A DNA stretch of 64,000 nt from Marinobacter halodurans (GTDB taxonomy: Bacteria > Pseudomonadota > Gammaproteobacteria > Pseudomonadales > Oleiphilaceae): NCBI RefSeq assembly GCF_004327985.1, contig NZ_SJDL01000015.1, positions 36,972-100,971 of the forward strand, given 5' to 3'. How positions within the stretch are numbered: the first letter of the stretch is position 1; every line of letters begins with the position of its first letter. The notes below the pieces were generated by a model. The model saw only the letters and a program-made list of their open reading frames with translations. It searched no databases and was not told where the DNA came from. The position numbers were made by a program, and so were the translations under genes. Positions 18,816 through 28,249 of the stretch are shown here, piece after piece.

Positions 18816-19682
18816 CTAATCCGGAAAGACGACAGTGCGGTTGTCGTGCAGGAACACCCGCTTTTCAATGTGGTAGCGCACGGCCCTGGCAAGCGTCTGG
18901 CTTTCGATGTCCTGCCCCCTGGCTACCAGATCCTCCGGATAGTGGCTGTGATCCACGGACTGCACGCCCTGGGTGATGATAGGGCCTTCATCCAGGTCGT
19001 TGTTGACGTAATGGGCGGTTGCCCCCACCAGTTTTACCCCTTTATCCCAGGCCTGGTGATACGGCTTGGCGCCTTTGAACCCCGGCAGCAGCGAGTGGTG
19101 GATGTTGATGGCGCGGCCGTCCAGTTTGGCGGCGAGATCGGGGGACAGTACCTGCATGTAGCGGGCAAGTACGACCAGTTCGCAGTCGTGATCCTGGATC
19201 AGTTGCCAGAGCTCGGCTTCCTGCTGCGGTTTCGTCTCGGGCGTAATGGGGAGGTGGAAATAGGGGATACCGTGCCAGTCCGCCAGAGGCTTGAGGTCCG
19301 GGTGGTTGGAGATGATCAGCGGGATATCCATCGCCAGTTCACCCTTGCGGTAGCGATAGAGCAGGTCGTTGAGGCAGTGATCGTACTTTGACACCAGGAT
19401 GGCAACACGCGGACGATGATCCGGGGCCTTTAACTCCCACTGCATATCGAACGCGGCGGCGCGCTCCTCGAAGATCGCGCAAAAGCGCTCGATCGACTGT
19501 TGACCCCCCAGCGGACGAAGCTCAACACGAATGCTGAAGCTTTCCGTCGCGCGATCGTCAAAGGAGTTCATTGCAAAGACATAGTTTTCCGTTTCCGCCA
19601 GGCTTCGGGTCACCACGTCAACGGTGCCCAGGCGGCTGGGGCACTGGGCGGTGAGTATCCAGAGATCTTCGTGTGCAGTCAT
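18816..19682 (-). CDS. purU: Formyltetrahydrofolate deformylase
   Basis: This 288-residue enzyme hydrolyses 10-formyl-tetrahydrofolate to formate and tetrahydrofolate. An N-terminal ACT-like domain (residues 1-85) precedes a formyl transferase-type domain with NHPDLKPLADWHGIP, the catalytic IHHSLLPGFKGAKPY and the Asp in NNDLDEGPI. It is the last gene of the glycine/sarcosine block, 113 bp after soxG. It would recycle tetrahydrofolate loaded with one-carbon units by sarcosine oxidase. A long stem-loop lies between soxG and purU. Confidence 0.95.
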   Translation of the reverse strand: MTAHEDLWILTAQCPSRLGTVDVVTRSLAETENYVFAMNSFDDRATESFSIRVELRPLGGQQSIERFCAIFEERAAAFDMQWELKAPDHRPRVAILVSKYDHCLNDLLYRYRKGELAMDIPLIISNHPDLKPLADWHGIPYFHLPITPETKPQQEAELWQLIQDHDCELVVLARYMQVLSPDLAAKLDGRAINIHHSLLPGFKGAKPYHQAWDKGVKLVGATAHYVNNDLDEGPIITQGVQSVDHSHYPEDLVARGQDIESQTLARAVRYHIEKRVFLHDNRTVVFPD

Positions 19683-19737
19683 GATGTCGATACCCTCCCG
19701 ATTTCCCTCAACAGATTACGATTGGGCTTGACGGATC

Positions 19738-19778
19738 CCCGCCCGGCGTCTGCCCTGATGGCGCAGACGCCGGGCGGG
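19738..19778 (-). other. 16-bp perfect stem-loop between soxG and purU
   Basis: CCCGCCCGGCGTCTGC (19738-19753) pairs perfectly with 19763-19778 around a nine-base loop. No T-tract follows on either strand, so it may stabilise or process the sox mRNA, or cause partial termination before purU. Confidence 0.6.
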
Positions 19779-19795
19779 ATTCGTCGGTACACAGC

Positions 19796-20515
19796 CTAGA
19801 CCGTACTGGTATCGGTTTTATGGCTGGCCTGGCCTTTTACGGCGCTCAGCAGAGGCCCGGTGTGCACCCCATGCTCAGAGGCGGCATCCAGCAGCCAACG
19901 CCAGATATAGTCGGCGAAGCTGCGTCGGACGACGATTTCCCAGTCGTTGTCGCCGAGCCGTCGCAATGTCGCCTGCGTCTTGCCCAGCACGGTTGTGACG
20001 ACTTTACCGACCGGGAAATGACGGTCGTGTACGTCATAGGGACAGCTTTTCATCAGGACGGATCGGGCTTCGGTACCTGACAGGCGAACGATGGACTGCC
20101 CGCCGCCGACATTGACGACGGCATAGTGCCCCTCCAGCTGTTCCCGAAGCCGGCTTTCCATCGTGAACGCCTGGTCCCCCGGTCCCACCAGCAGCCACTC
20201 ATCCGGCGTGATCCAGCTCAGGGACCAATCCCCCTTCGACTGGCTCTGCAGAGGCTCCGGCAGGTCCAGCCCGGTCGCGGCCTGCACGCCCTCCCGGAAG
20301 CCGGCTGCAGCAGCGTCGCCACGGAGGATCAGGTGCGTTTTCAGGGGTTCTTCCCAGATGGATACACGCGCATTCGCCGAGACTTCGCCGGTTTGGGCCT
20401 GGGCCACGTGATGGAGCGGGCTCCGTGCCGGTACCGAGTCATCCGGTTGCTGATCCATCAAGGCCACGCCCGGTGTTGCTGTGCTGTCGACTGCCGTGTT
20501 GGTGACATCAGACAT
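19796..20515 (-). CDS. soxG: Sarcosine oxidase gamma subunit
   Basis: This 239-residue subunit of heterotetrameric sarcosine oxidase shows the pattern LSWITPDEWLLVGPGD near residue 95, shared with folate-binding aminomethyltransferase-like domains. The first 70 residues look less conserved, and the start at MSDVTN is chosen because its ATG lies eight bases inside the end of soxA with AAAGGAGAGCG just upstream. SoxG contributes to the assembly of the enzyme that oxidises sarcosine to glycine, hydrogen peroxide and methylene-tetrahydrofolate. Confidence 0.9.
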   Translation of the reverse strand: MSDVTNTAVDSTATPGVALMDQQPDDSVPARSPLHHVAQAQTGEVSANARVSIWEEPLKTHLILRGDAAAAGFREGVQAATGLDLPEPLQSQSKGDWSLSWITPDEWLLVGPGDQAFTMESRLREQLEGHYAVVNVGGGQSIVRLSGTEARSVLMKSCPYDVHDRHFPVGKVVTTVLGKTQATLRRLGDNDWEIVVRRSFADYIWRWLLDAASEHGVHTGPLLSAVKGQASHKTDTSTV

Positions 20516-23500
20516 TTTGACGCTCTCCTTTCGGGTCCAGGAAGATAGTGCCGCAGATCTCCGCCTCGACGACGCGGCCGTTCTCCAGTGGGTAGTAGAC
20601 GATATCGCCTTCACGGTTGTGGCCGTTGCGGATCAGTCCCATGGCGATTGAGCGCTCCAGGTTGGCGCTGTAGTAGCTGGAGGTGATGTGTCCCAGCATT
20701 TTCATCGGCTTGGGCTGGTTCGGGTCGTCGACCGCCTGGGCCCCCTCCGGCAGGACGATGCCCGGGTCGAGGGTCTTCAGGCCGACCAGTTGCTTGCGAT
20801 CGGTCCGCACACAGTCTTCCCGCTTCATACCCCGTTTGCCGATGAAGCTGAACGGTTTGTCTTCCTTGACGGCCCAGCTCATGCCGAGGTCGTAAGGATG
20901 CACCGAGCCGTCCGTATCCTGGCCGGCAATGATGAAGCCTTTTTCGGCACGCAGGATGTGCATGGTCTCGGTGCCGTAGGGGGTCAGGTCATACTTGGCA
21001 CCGTGCTCGAACAGCTTTTCCCAGACGTGCAGACCGTAATGGGCCTGGACGTTGATCTCATAGGACAGTTCGCCGGTGAAGGAGATACGGAAGACCCGGG
21101 CCGGAACCCCGGCTACCGTGCCCTGGCGCCAGTCCATGAACTTGAACGTGTCCCGGTCGAGATCGATGTCATCGGTCAGCTCCGAGAGCAGCTTGCGCGC
21201 GTTCGGCCCTGCGATGGTCATGGTGGCCCAGTGATCGGTCACGGTGTTCATGTAGACTTCCAGTTCCGGCCATTCGGTCTGGTGGTAGAGCTCCAGCCAC
21301 TCCAGGACGCCGGCCGCACCGCCCGTCGTCGTGGTCATCAGGAAGTGGTTTTCGCCCAGGCAGGAGGTGACACCGTCGTCGAACACCATGCCGTCCTCGC
21401 GGCACATGAGACCGTAACGGCATTTGCCGACCGGTAGCTTGGCCCAGGCATTGGTGTACACCCGGCCGAGGAACTCCCGGGCGTCTTTGCCCTGGATATC
21501 GATCTTGCCCAGTGTCGACGCATCAAGGATACCGACGCTGTCGCGGGTGGCCAGGCATTCCCGGTTCAGGGCCTGCTGCATGGTTTCACCCGGCTTCGGG
21601 TAGTACCAGGGGCGCTTCCACTGGCCCACGTCCTCGAACTTGGCGCCGTGTTTCACGTGCCACTCGTGCATGGCGGTGTAGCGCATCGGGTCGAACAGGT
21701 CGTTGCAGTGGCGACCGGCTATGGCACCGAACGTCACCGGCGTGTAATTCGGACGGAAAATCGTCGTGCCGGTTTCCGAAATGGTCTGGTTCAGCGACTT
21801 GGCGGCAATGGCCATGCCGTTGATGTTGCCAAGCTTGCCCTGGTCCGTACCGAAACCCATGGCGGTGTAACGCTTGACGTGCTCGATCGACTCGAAGCCC
21901 TCCCGGGTGGCCAGTTCGATCGCGGCAGCGGTCACGTCTGTCTGGAAATCAACGAACTGCTTGGGGGCACGACTGTTGCGCTTGTGGTGCGGCACACAGA
22001 ACAGGGCCATGGGGCGTGTTTCCGGGCGGCACTCGGCGGTGGGCACGGCTGCCGGTTCGGCTGTAAAGCCAGCATTGGTGGCCGCCAGGGCGCCCAGGCT
22101 GGCGCCTTCCTCGAGACACTCGTTGAGGCCGAATCGGCCAGCCACGGCACCGGCCGCAAGCTGTTTCTGAACGGTTTTGCCCGGCACGAAGCCAATCACT
22201 TCGTCGTCCCAGATCGGACGGCTGCCGGTGTGGCAGGACAGGTGGACGGCCGGACTCCAGCCGCCGGACGTCGCGAGCGTATCGCAAACCAGGACCTGGT
22301 CGCTGCCGAGGGCCTGACTGCCGTCGGGGCTAAGCCCGCTGACCACGGCACCCTGCACCCGCTTGCGTCCCCGCGCTTCAATCACCGCATGGCCGGTCAA
22401 CACCTTGATACCCCGGCGGCGTGCTTCCTCCTGCCAGGCACCGGCGGCGCCCTGGCGGGTATCGACGATCGCCACGACCTCACGCCCCGCATCCTGCCAG
22501 TCGAAGGCAGTACGGTAGGCATTGTCGTTGGTGGTCATCAGCACCAGGCGATTGCCCGGAACGACCGCGTAGCGGTTGATATAGGTCGATACAGCCGAGG
22601 CGAGCATGCAGCCCGGAAGATCGTTGTTGCCATACACCAGCGGACGCTCGTGGGCGCCGGTGGCCAGGACGACCCACTTGGCACGAACCCGATGCAGACG
22701 CTGGCGCGAATGGTTGGCAGGTGCGCGATCGCCGATGTGGTCTGTGCGCCGTTCATGGATCGTCAGGAAGTTATGGTCGTGATAGCCATTGACGGTCGAG
22801 CGGGGCAGCAGCAGGACGTTGTCATAGCGTGCCAACTCGTCGAGTGTCGCCTTCAGCCATTCTGCCGCCGGCTGGCCGTCCAGGGTATAGCCGCCGTCCA
22901 GCAGCGATCCACCCATTTCAGCCTGCTCGTCGGCGAGAATGACACGGGCACCCGAGCGTGCCGCGGAAAGCGCCGCAGCAAGACCGGCCGGGCCGGCACC
23001 GACGATCAGGACGTCGGTGTGCTGGTTCAGGTGGTCGTAGATATCGACGTCCGGCTCGCGGGGCGAACGACCCAGTCCGGCGGCTTTGCGGATGTACTTC
23101 TCGTACGTGTCCCAGGCCGCCTGGGGGAACATGAAGGTCTTGTAGTAGAACCCGGGCGGTAGCATCCGTCCAAGAATGGTTCCCATCAGGCCCATGAAGT
23201 CGAAGTTGAGGTTGGGCCAGCCGCTGGTCGGCTGGCTGACCAGTCCGTCGAACAGTTCCTGCTGCGTTGCCCGGACGTTGGGTGTCTGGGTGGCTTCGGT
23301 GGCACCGAGCTGGAAGACGGCGTTCGGCTCTTCCGCTCCGGCCGCGATGATGCCGCGCGGACGGCTGTACTTGAAGCTGCGGCCGATCACATCGACCCCG
23401 TTGGCGAGCAGTGCCGAGGCCAGGGAGTCGCCAGCGAAGCCCTGATAGGTTTGCCCATTGAACTTGAATGTCAGCGGACGGCTGCGGTCGATACGGCCGC

Positions 23501-23528
23501 CGCGCGGGAGACGGTTGGATTGTGTCAT
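20508..23528 (-). CDS. soxA: Sarcosine oxidase alpha subunit
   Basis: This 1006-residue subunit has an N-terminal 2Fe-2S-ferredoxin-like domain with FKFNGQTYQGFAGDSLASALL. A dinucleotide-binding domain (VLIVGAGPAGLAAALSAA near residue 175) and a C-terminal aminomethyltransferase domain that holds folate follow. The start MTQSNRLPRGGRIDR is preferred over a site 20 codons upstream because GAGAGGCG precedes it and it matches the usual SoxA N-terminus. It follows soxD by ten bases and overlaps soxG by eight. The alpha subunit transfers the sarcosine methyl group to tetrahydrofolate. Confidence 0.96.
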   Translation of the reverse strand: MTQSNRLPRGGRIDRSRPLTFKFNGQTYQGFAGDSLASALLANGVDVIGRSFKYSRPRGIIAAGAEEPNAVFQLGATEATQTPNVRATQQELFDGLVSQPTSGWPNLNFDFMGLMGTILGRMLPPGFYYKTFMFPQAAWDTYEKYIRKAAGLGRSPREPDVDIYDHLNQHTDVLIVGAGPAGLAAALSAARSGARVILADEQAEMGGSLLDGGYTLDGQPAAEWLKATLDELARYDNVLLLPRSTVNGYHDHNFLTIHERRTDHIGDRAPANHSRQRLHRVRAKWVVLATGAHERPLVYGNNDLPGCMLASAVSTYINRYAVVPGNRLVLMTTNDNAYRTAFDWQDAGREVVAIVDTRQGAAGAWQEEARRRGIKVLTGHAVIEARGRKRVQGAVVSGLSPDGSQALGSDQVLVCDTLATSGGWSPAVHLSCHTGSRPIWDDEVIGFVPGKTVQKQLAAGAVAGRFGLNECLEEGASLGALAATNAGFTAEPAAVPTAECRPETRPMALFCVPHHKRNSRAPKQFVDFQTDVTAAAIELATREGFESIEHVKRYTAMGFGTDQGKLGNINGMAIAAKSLNQTISETGTTIFRPNYTPVTFGAIAGRHCNDLFDPMRYTAMHEWHVKHGAKFEDVGQWKRPWYYPKPGETMQQALNRECLATRDSVGILDASTLGKIDIQGKDAREFLGRVYTNAWAKLPVGKCRYGLMCREDGMVFDDGVTSCLGENHFLMTTTTGGAAGVLEWLELYHQTEWPELEVYMNTVTDHWATMTIAGPNARKLLSELTDDIDLDRDTFKFMDWRQGTVAGVPARVFRISFTGELSYEINVQAHYGLHVWEKLFEHGAKYDLTPYGTETMHILRAEKGFIIAGQDTDGSVHPYDLGMSWAVKEDKPFSFIGKRGMKREDCVRTDRKQLVGLKTLDPGIVLPEGAQAVDDPNQPKPMKMLGHITSSYYSANLERSIAMGLIRNGHNREGDIVYYPLENGRVVEAEICGTIFLDPKGERQNV

Positions 23529-23538
23529 GGTTCGCCTC

Positions 23539-23841
23539 TCAGGACTGCTGTTGATCGGTGGATTGGGACAGTTTCGGTGATTCGCCAATCCGATAGGTTT
23601 CCAGGATTTCGTAGGTCTGGGTATCGCGCGCGATGTTGAAGAACTTGCGACAGCCTATCGCATGGACCCAGAGCTCGTGATACAGGCCGCGGGGATTCGG
23701 GCGGAAGTAGAGGAAGTTCCCCCATTCCTCGTCGCTACAGGCATCCGGATCCTTCGGGCGTGCCAGATGGGCCTGGCCCTTGGCATGAAATTCCTCTTCT
23801 TCCCGGTGCTCGCCGCAGTAGGGACAGTAAATATAAAACAT
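23539..23841 (-). CDS. soxD: Sarcosine oxidase delta subunit
   Basis: This 100-residue protein opens MFYIYCPYCGEHREEEEF, with the CPYCG pair and a later His and Cys that bind the zinc ion known in SoxD. The RPNPRGLYHELWVHAIGCRKFF block is typical of the family. It lies between soxB and soxA with gaps of 13 and 10 bp, so co-translation is likely. Confidence 0.95.
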   Translation of the reverse strand: MFYIYCPYCGEHREEEEFHAKGQAHLARPKDPDACSDEEWGNFLYFRPNPRGLYHELWVHAIGCRKFFNIARDTQTYEILETYRIGESPKLSQSTDQQQS

Positions 23842-23854
23842 GGAATGTCCTCCG

Positions 23855-25108
23855 TTAGTGGGCGACGCCCGCAGCGCCGTGTTCGTCGATCAGTGCGCCG
23901 TTGTGGAAGCGGAACATGGAGAAGGGTTTGGCCAGTTCGTGGGCCTTGCCCTTGGCCAGGGTGGCGGCAAAGACATGGCCTGAGCCGGGTGTTGCCTTGA
24001 AGCCACCGGTACCCCATCCGCAGTTGAAGAAAAGGTTGTCGACCGGTGTGTCGGAAATGATCGGGCACGCATCCGGGCAGGTATCCACGATGCCGCCCCA
24101 CTGGCGATTCATCCGGACCCGGCTGAAGATCGGGAACATTTCCACGATGGCCTGGAGCGTGTGCTCGATCGTGGGATAGGAGCCGCGCTGGCCGTAGCCG
24201 TTGTAGCCGTCGATACCGGCACCGATAACCAGGTCGCCCTTGTCGGACTGGGAGATGTAGCCGTGTACGTGATTCGACATAACCACGGTATCCAGGATCG
24301 GACGGATCGGCTCCGAGACGAGTGCCTGCAGGGGATGCGACTCCACCGGCAGCTCGAAACCGGCCATCTTGGCCAGCACGCCGGAGTTGCCGGCCACGAC
24401 ACAGCCGATGCGGTCGCCGCGAAGTACGCCATGCTGCTTGGTTTCGACACCGACGGCGGCGCCGTCCTCGGTGATGATGTCAGTGACTTCACACTGTTGG
24501 ATCAGATCCACGCCCATGGCGTCGGCGGCGCGGGCAAAGCCCCAGGCCACGGCGTCATGCCGGGCGACACCGGCGCGCGGCTGCCAGGACGCCCCGAGAA
24601 CGGGGTAACGACGGTTCGCGGAGCAGTCCATGATGGGTACGATTTCCTGCACGCCCTGGGTGTCCAGCGCCACACTGTCGATGCCGTTGAGGCGATTGGC
24701 GTTGACCCGGCGCTGAATGTCGCGCATATCCTGCAGGGTGTGGCCCAGGTTCAGCACGCCGCGCTGGGAGAACATCAGGTTGTAGTTGAGATCCTGGGAA
24801 AGTCCTTCCCAGAGCTTCATGGCGTGCTCGTAGAGCAGGGCGGCCTCGTCCCACAGGTAGTTTGAACGTACGATCGTGGTGTTACGGGCGGTGTTACCGC
24901 CGCCCAGGTAGCCTTTCTCGACCACGGCCACGTTGGTGATGCCATGCTCTTTGGCCAGGTAGTACGCGGTTGCCAGACCATGACCACCACCACCAACGAT
25001 AATGACGTCGTACTTCCGTTTGGGCTTCGGGTTACGCCAGACACGTTGCCAGTTTTCGTGATAGGTCAGGGCGTGTTTCAGCAGCCCGAATCCGGAATAT
25101 TTCTGCAT
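23855..25108 (-). CDS. soxB: Sarcosine oxidase beta subunit
   Basis: This 417-residue FAD/FMN subunit has the nucleotide-binding motif [19 protein letters not shown] near residues 36-55 and the C-terminal [17 protein letters not shown] seen in SoxB. It contains the site where sarcosine is oxidised. It is first in soxBDAG, with the promoter and a two-half-site operator roughly 100-165 bp upstream. Confidence 0.96.
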   Translation of the reverse strand: MQKYSGFGLLKHALTYHENWQRVWRNPKPKRKYDVIIVGGGGHGLATAYYLAKEHGITNVAVVEKGYLGGGNTARNTTIVRSNYLWDEAALLYEHAMKLWEGLSQDLNYNLMFSQRGVLNLGHTLQDMRDIQRRVNANRLNGIDSVALDTQGVQEIVPIMDCSANRRYPVLGASWQPRAGVARHDAVAWGFARAADAMGVDLIQQCEVTDIITEDGAAVGVETKQHGVLRGDRIGCVVAGNSGVLAKMAGFELPVESHPLQALVSEPIRPILDTVVMSNHVHGYISQSDKGDLVIGAGIDGYNGYGQRGSYPTIEHTLQAIVEMFPIFSRVRMNRQWGGIVDTCPDACPIISDTPVDNLFFNCGWGTGGFKATPGSGHVFAATLAKGKAHELAKPFSMFRFHNGALIDEHGAAGVAH

Positions 25109-25209
25109 GACTGGCTCCTAATAAAGACGGTGGTCAAGTCTGGCTCGGTTGTTTGGGGCCAGCGCCGGTTCTCTGGGCGGATCGCCCGCGATGGCGCTGA
25201 CATGTAGAG

Positions 25210-25274
25210 ATAGTATGTTTGCGTCCGTCAGCCCGTCTGCTTGACCGCGACACGCCCGTTAGAATTTGCGACAG
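25210..25274 (-). promoter_or_regulatory. soxB promoter with tandem TGTCG operator (candidate GbdR-type site)
   Basis: Reading the minus strand, TGTCGC occurs twice exactly 21 bp apart (cores 25269-25273 and 25248-25252). The distal one is followed by AAAT. A -10 hexamer TACTAT (25210-25215) lies 32 bp after the proximal half-site. The same layout precedes glyA, gbcA, gbcB, fdhA and the dgc operon. Two direct half-sites two helical turns apart suit an AraC-family activator. The regulator (GbdR or its paralogue) is inferred. Confidence 0.65.
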
Positions 25275-25323
25275 TCTCCGTCGCTTTCCGGGGGCGGTCG
25301 CGGATGCCTGGCAGACGGGCGCG

Positions 25324-26706
25324 TCAGCATTCGATCACGTTGACGGCGAGTCCACCGCGGGACGTTTCCTTGTACTTGTCGAGCATGTCGCGGCCGGTAT
25401 CGCGCATGGTGCGGATCACCTTGTCGAGCGAGACGAAGTGCTCGCCGTTCCCGCGCAACGCCATCACGGCCGCATTGATGGCCTTGACGGCGCCGACGGC
25501 GTTACGTTCAATGCAAGGCACCTGGACGAGTCCCCCGATGGGATCGCAGGTCAGCCCCAGGTGGTGCTCCATGCCAATTTCGGCGGCGTTCTCAACCTGA
25601 CGTGGCGAGCCGCCCGTCGCAGCGGCCAGTCCGGCTGCCGCCATGGCGCAGGCCGAGCCCACTTCGCCCTGGCAGCCCACCTCCGCGCCGGAGATTGAGG
25701 CGTTCTCCTTGAACAGGATGCCGATGGCGGCGGCGGTCAGCAGGAAGCGGATAACGCCTTCCTCGTCGGCTTCCGGACACCAGTTCCAGTAGTAGTGCAG
25801 TACCGCCGGAATAATGCCGGCAGCGCCGTTGGTCGGGGCCGTGACCATCCGCCCGCCGGCGGCGTTTTCCTCATTGACCGCCAGCGCGTACAGGTTGACC
25901 CAGTCCATGGCGCTCAATGACGGGGAGATGAGGTCTTTTCGGTCCGCCGCCATCAGTAGGGCATACAGCGAGGCCGCCCGGCGTTTTACTTTCAGGCCGC
26001 CAGGAAGGATGCCTTCGTTGCGGATACCGTTTTGAACGCATTCCTGCATGACCTGCCAGATATGCAGGATTCCCTCGCGGATCTCTGACTCGGATCGCCA
26101 GACCTGCTCGTTGGCCATCATGACTTCGGCGATGGAGAGATTGTGGGTATCGCATTGCTGCAGAAGCTCGGCACCGCTCTTGAACCGGTATGGCAGGGGC
26201 GTTTTGTCCTCGACGATGCGGTCGGCCCCGGCGGCTTTTTCATCCACGACGAATCCACCACCCACCGAATAGTAGGTGCGCTCGCGGATCACGGCACCGG
26301 TGTCGTCAAAAGCCGTGAATTTCATGCCGTTGGGGTGATAGGGCAGCGTCTCCTTGCGGTGGTAGGTCAGGTCCTCGGCTTCGTTGAACGAGATGCTGTG
26401 CTCGCCGTTCAGGCAGAGCCGCCCCTCATTGCGAATGGCTTCCACCCGGGGAGGAAGCATTTCGGGATCGATCCGATCCGGACGGTGACCTTCCAGTCCC
26501 ATCAGGACGGCGGGTCCGGTACCGTGACCTTTGCCGGTGGCGCCGAGCGAGCCATAAAGCTGGATATCGACACGGGCGACATCGGTGAGCCGGCCATTCT
26601 TCCTGAGGCCCCGGACGTAGCGCCTTGCGGCGGCCATCGGGCCGACAGTGTGGGAACTGGACGGACCAATGCCGATCTTCAACATATCGAAAAGACTGAT
26701 AGCCAT
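25324..26706 (-). CDS. sdaA: L-serine ammonia-lyase, iron-sulfur type
   Basis: This 460-residue single-chain serine deaminase converts L-serine to pyruvate and ammonia. It begins [22 protein letters not shown], the substrate-binding signature, and carries [18 protein letters not shown] and later cysteines that match the 4Fe-4S ligands of SdaA/SdaB. The start at 26706 is preferred to 26739 because AAGAAGGACG precedes it. In the pathway it drains serine made by the upstream glyA. The symbol could equally be sdaB, as in Pseudomonas. Confidence 0.93.
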   Translation of the reverse strand: MAISLFDMLKIGIGPSSSHTVGPMAAARRYVRGLRKNGRLTDVARVDIQLYGSLGATGKGHGTGPAVLMGLEGHRPDRIDPEMLPPRVEAIRNEGRLCLNGEHSISFNEAEDLTYHRKETLPYHPNGMKFTAFDDTGAVIRERTYYSVGGGFVVDEKAAGADRIVEDKTPLPYRFKSGAELLQQCDTHNLSIAEVMMANEQVWRSESEIREGILHIWQVMQECVQNGIRNEGILPGGLKVKRRAASLYALLMAADRKDLISPSLSAMDWVNLYALAVNEENAAGGRMVTAPTNGAAGIIPAVLHYYWNWCPEADEEGVIRFLLTAAAIGILFKENASISGAEVGCQGEVGSACAMAAAGLAAATGGSPRQVENAAEIGMEHHLGLTCDPIGGLVQVPCIERNAVGAVKAINAAVMALRGNGEHFVSLDKVIRTMRDTGRDMLDKYKETSRGGLAVNVIEC

Positions 26707-26737
26707 GGCAACGTCCTTCTTAAATTTGTGAGCATTC

Positions 26738-26770
26738 ACCGCCCCTATCAGGTTAGACCGATAAGGGCGG
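26738..26770 (-). other. Stem-loop between glyA and the serine deaminase gene
   Basis: Arms 26739-26749 and 26760-26770 pair over 11 bp on the transcribed strand with one G-U pair and a ten-base loop. There is no T-tract; it sits in the 84-bp intercistronic gap and may modulate relative expression. Confidence 0.45.
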
Positions 26771-26790
26771 CCGTTTGCTTATCCGCCGAA

Positions 26791-28053
26791 TCAGCCGTAG
26801 GCCGGGAAATCCCGGCACAGCTGGCTGACTTTCTCGCGTACTTCGCCAATGGTGGCTGCCGCGTCACCCTGCTGCATGGCATCCAGGATGTCGGCAATCC
26901 AGCCGGCCAGGGAGCGGCAGTCCGACTCGCCCAGACCGCGGGTGGTGACCACGGGCGACCCGATGCGCAGCCCCGAGGTGACAAACGGCGATTCGGGATC
27001 GTTGGGCACCGCGTTCTTGTTGACGGTGATGTGAGCTTCGCCCAGCGCGGCATCGGCCGCCTTGCCGGTGAGTCCCTGCTTGACGAGACTCAGCAGGAAC
27101 AGATGGTTATCCGTACCGCCGGACACCACGTCATAGCCCCGTTCAATAAAGACCTCGGCCATGGCCCGGGCGTTGATGACCACCTGTTGCTGATAGGCGT
27201 GGAACTGCGGCTCGGAGGCTTCCTTGAAAGCGACGGCTTTCGCAGCGATAACGTGCATCAGCGGCCCGCCCTGGCCGGCCGGGAACACTGCAGAGTTGAA
27301 CTTTTTCTCCAGCTCAGGCTGGCCCTTGCTGAGAATCAGGCCGCCGCGGGGACCTCTCAGGGTTTTGTGGGTTGTGGTGGTAACCACATGGGCATGGGGC
27401 AGCGGGTTGGGGTAGAAGCCCGTGGCGACCAGACCGGCCACGTGCGCCATGTCGACCATCAGATAGGCGCCGACCTGATCGGCGATCTCGCGGAACCGGG
27501 CCCAGTCGACCACCCGTGAGTACGCCGAAAAACCGGCAACGATCATGCGCGGCTGATGTTCCTTGGCCAGTGCCTCAACCTGGTCGTAATCGATTTCACC
27601 GGTGGCTTCGTCGAGGCCGTACTGGACCGCGTTGTACAGCTTGCCGGAGAAGCTGACGTGGGCGCCATGGGTCAGGTGTCCGCCATGCGCCAGACTCATG
27701 CCGAGGACGGTATCGCCGGCATTCAGCAGTGCCATGTATACAGCGGCATTGGCCTGGGATCCGGAGTGCGGCTGGACGTTGGCGTAATCGGCGCCGAACA
27801 GGGCCTTGGCGCGATCGATGGCGAGTTGCTCCACGCGATCGACATGCTCGCAACCCCCGTAGTAGCGCTTGGCCGGATACCCTTCGGCGTACTTGTTGGT
27901 CAGGCAGGACCCTTGCGCCTGCATCACCAGCGGGCTGGTGTAGTTTTCCGAAGCGATCAGTTCCAGGTGGTCTTCCTGACGAGCGGCTTCGTCCTGCATG
28001 GCGGCCCAGAGGGTGGGGTCATAAACGTCAATAGATTGGCTTTTATCGAACAT
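26791..28053 (-). CDS. glyA: Serine hydroxymethyltransferase
   Basis: This 420-residue PLP enzyme interconverts glycine plus methylene-tetrahydrofolate with serine. [13 protein letters not shown] near residue 230 contains the PLP lysine, and [25 protein letters not shown] near residues 36-60 is characteristic of GlyA. Placement next to sarcosine oxidase and serine deaminase indicates a catabolic paralogue dedicated to betaine-derived glycine, and a second housekeeping glyA is likely elsewhere. Its promoter shares the tandem TGTCG operator. Confidence 0.97.
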   Translation of the reverse strand: MFDKSQSIDVYDPTLWAAMQDEAARQEDHLELIASENYTSPLVMQAQGSCLTNKYAEGYPAKRYYGGCEHVDRVEQLAIDRAKALFGADYANVQPHSGSQANAAVYMALLNAGDTVLGMSLAHGGHLTHGAHVSFSGKLYNAVQYGLDEATGEIDYDQVEALAKEHQPRMIVAGFSAYSRVVDWARFREIADQVGAYLMVDMAHVAGLVATGFYPNPLPHAHVVTTTTHKTLRGPRGGLILSKGQPELEKKFNSAVFPAGQGGPLMHVIAAKAVAFKEASEPQFHAYQQQVVINARAMAEVFIERGYDVVSGGTDNHLFLLSLVKQGLTGKAADAALGEAHITVNKNAVPNDPESPFVTSGLRIGSPVVTTRGLGESDCRSLAGWIADILDAMQQGDAAATIGEVREKVSQLCRDFPAYG

Positions 28054-28114
28054 GCGTCCTGAATCCTATTGTGTGAGTAGGCACCTGAAGAGCCAGGCGT
28101 GAGGTGATATAAAA

Positions 28115-28178
28115 ATAGTATGCCTTTGCCAGCGGACCGATCTGCTCTAGCACGACACGGAGACAAGGATTTGCGACA
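28115..28178 (-). promoter_or_regulatory. glyA promoter with tandem TGTCG operator
   Basis: On the minus strand TGTCG occurs at 28174-28178 and 28153-28157, 21 bp apart, and TACTAT (28115-28120) lies 32 bp after the proximal copy. The distal half-site context CTGTCGCAAAT is identical to that upstream of soxB over 11 bases, and the -10 context CATACTAT is also identical. Confidence 0.65.
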
Positions 28179-28249
28179 GGACAGCCAGAATAATGGGTAG
28201 GATGCGAAGGGAAGTCGCGGCAATAGCGGGTTGAGCGAGCGGGCCGGGT

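Noticed and set aside
21648..23162. 504-codon open frame opposite soxA
   Set aside because: It is an antisense shadow of a well-supported gene and shows no ribosome site or family pattern.
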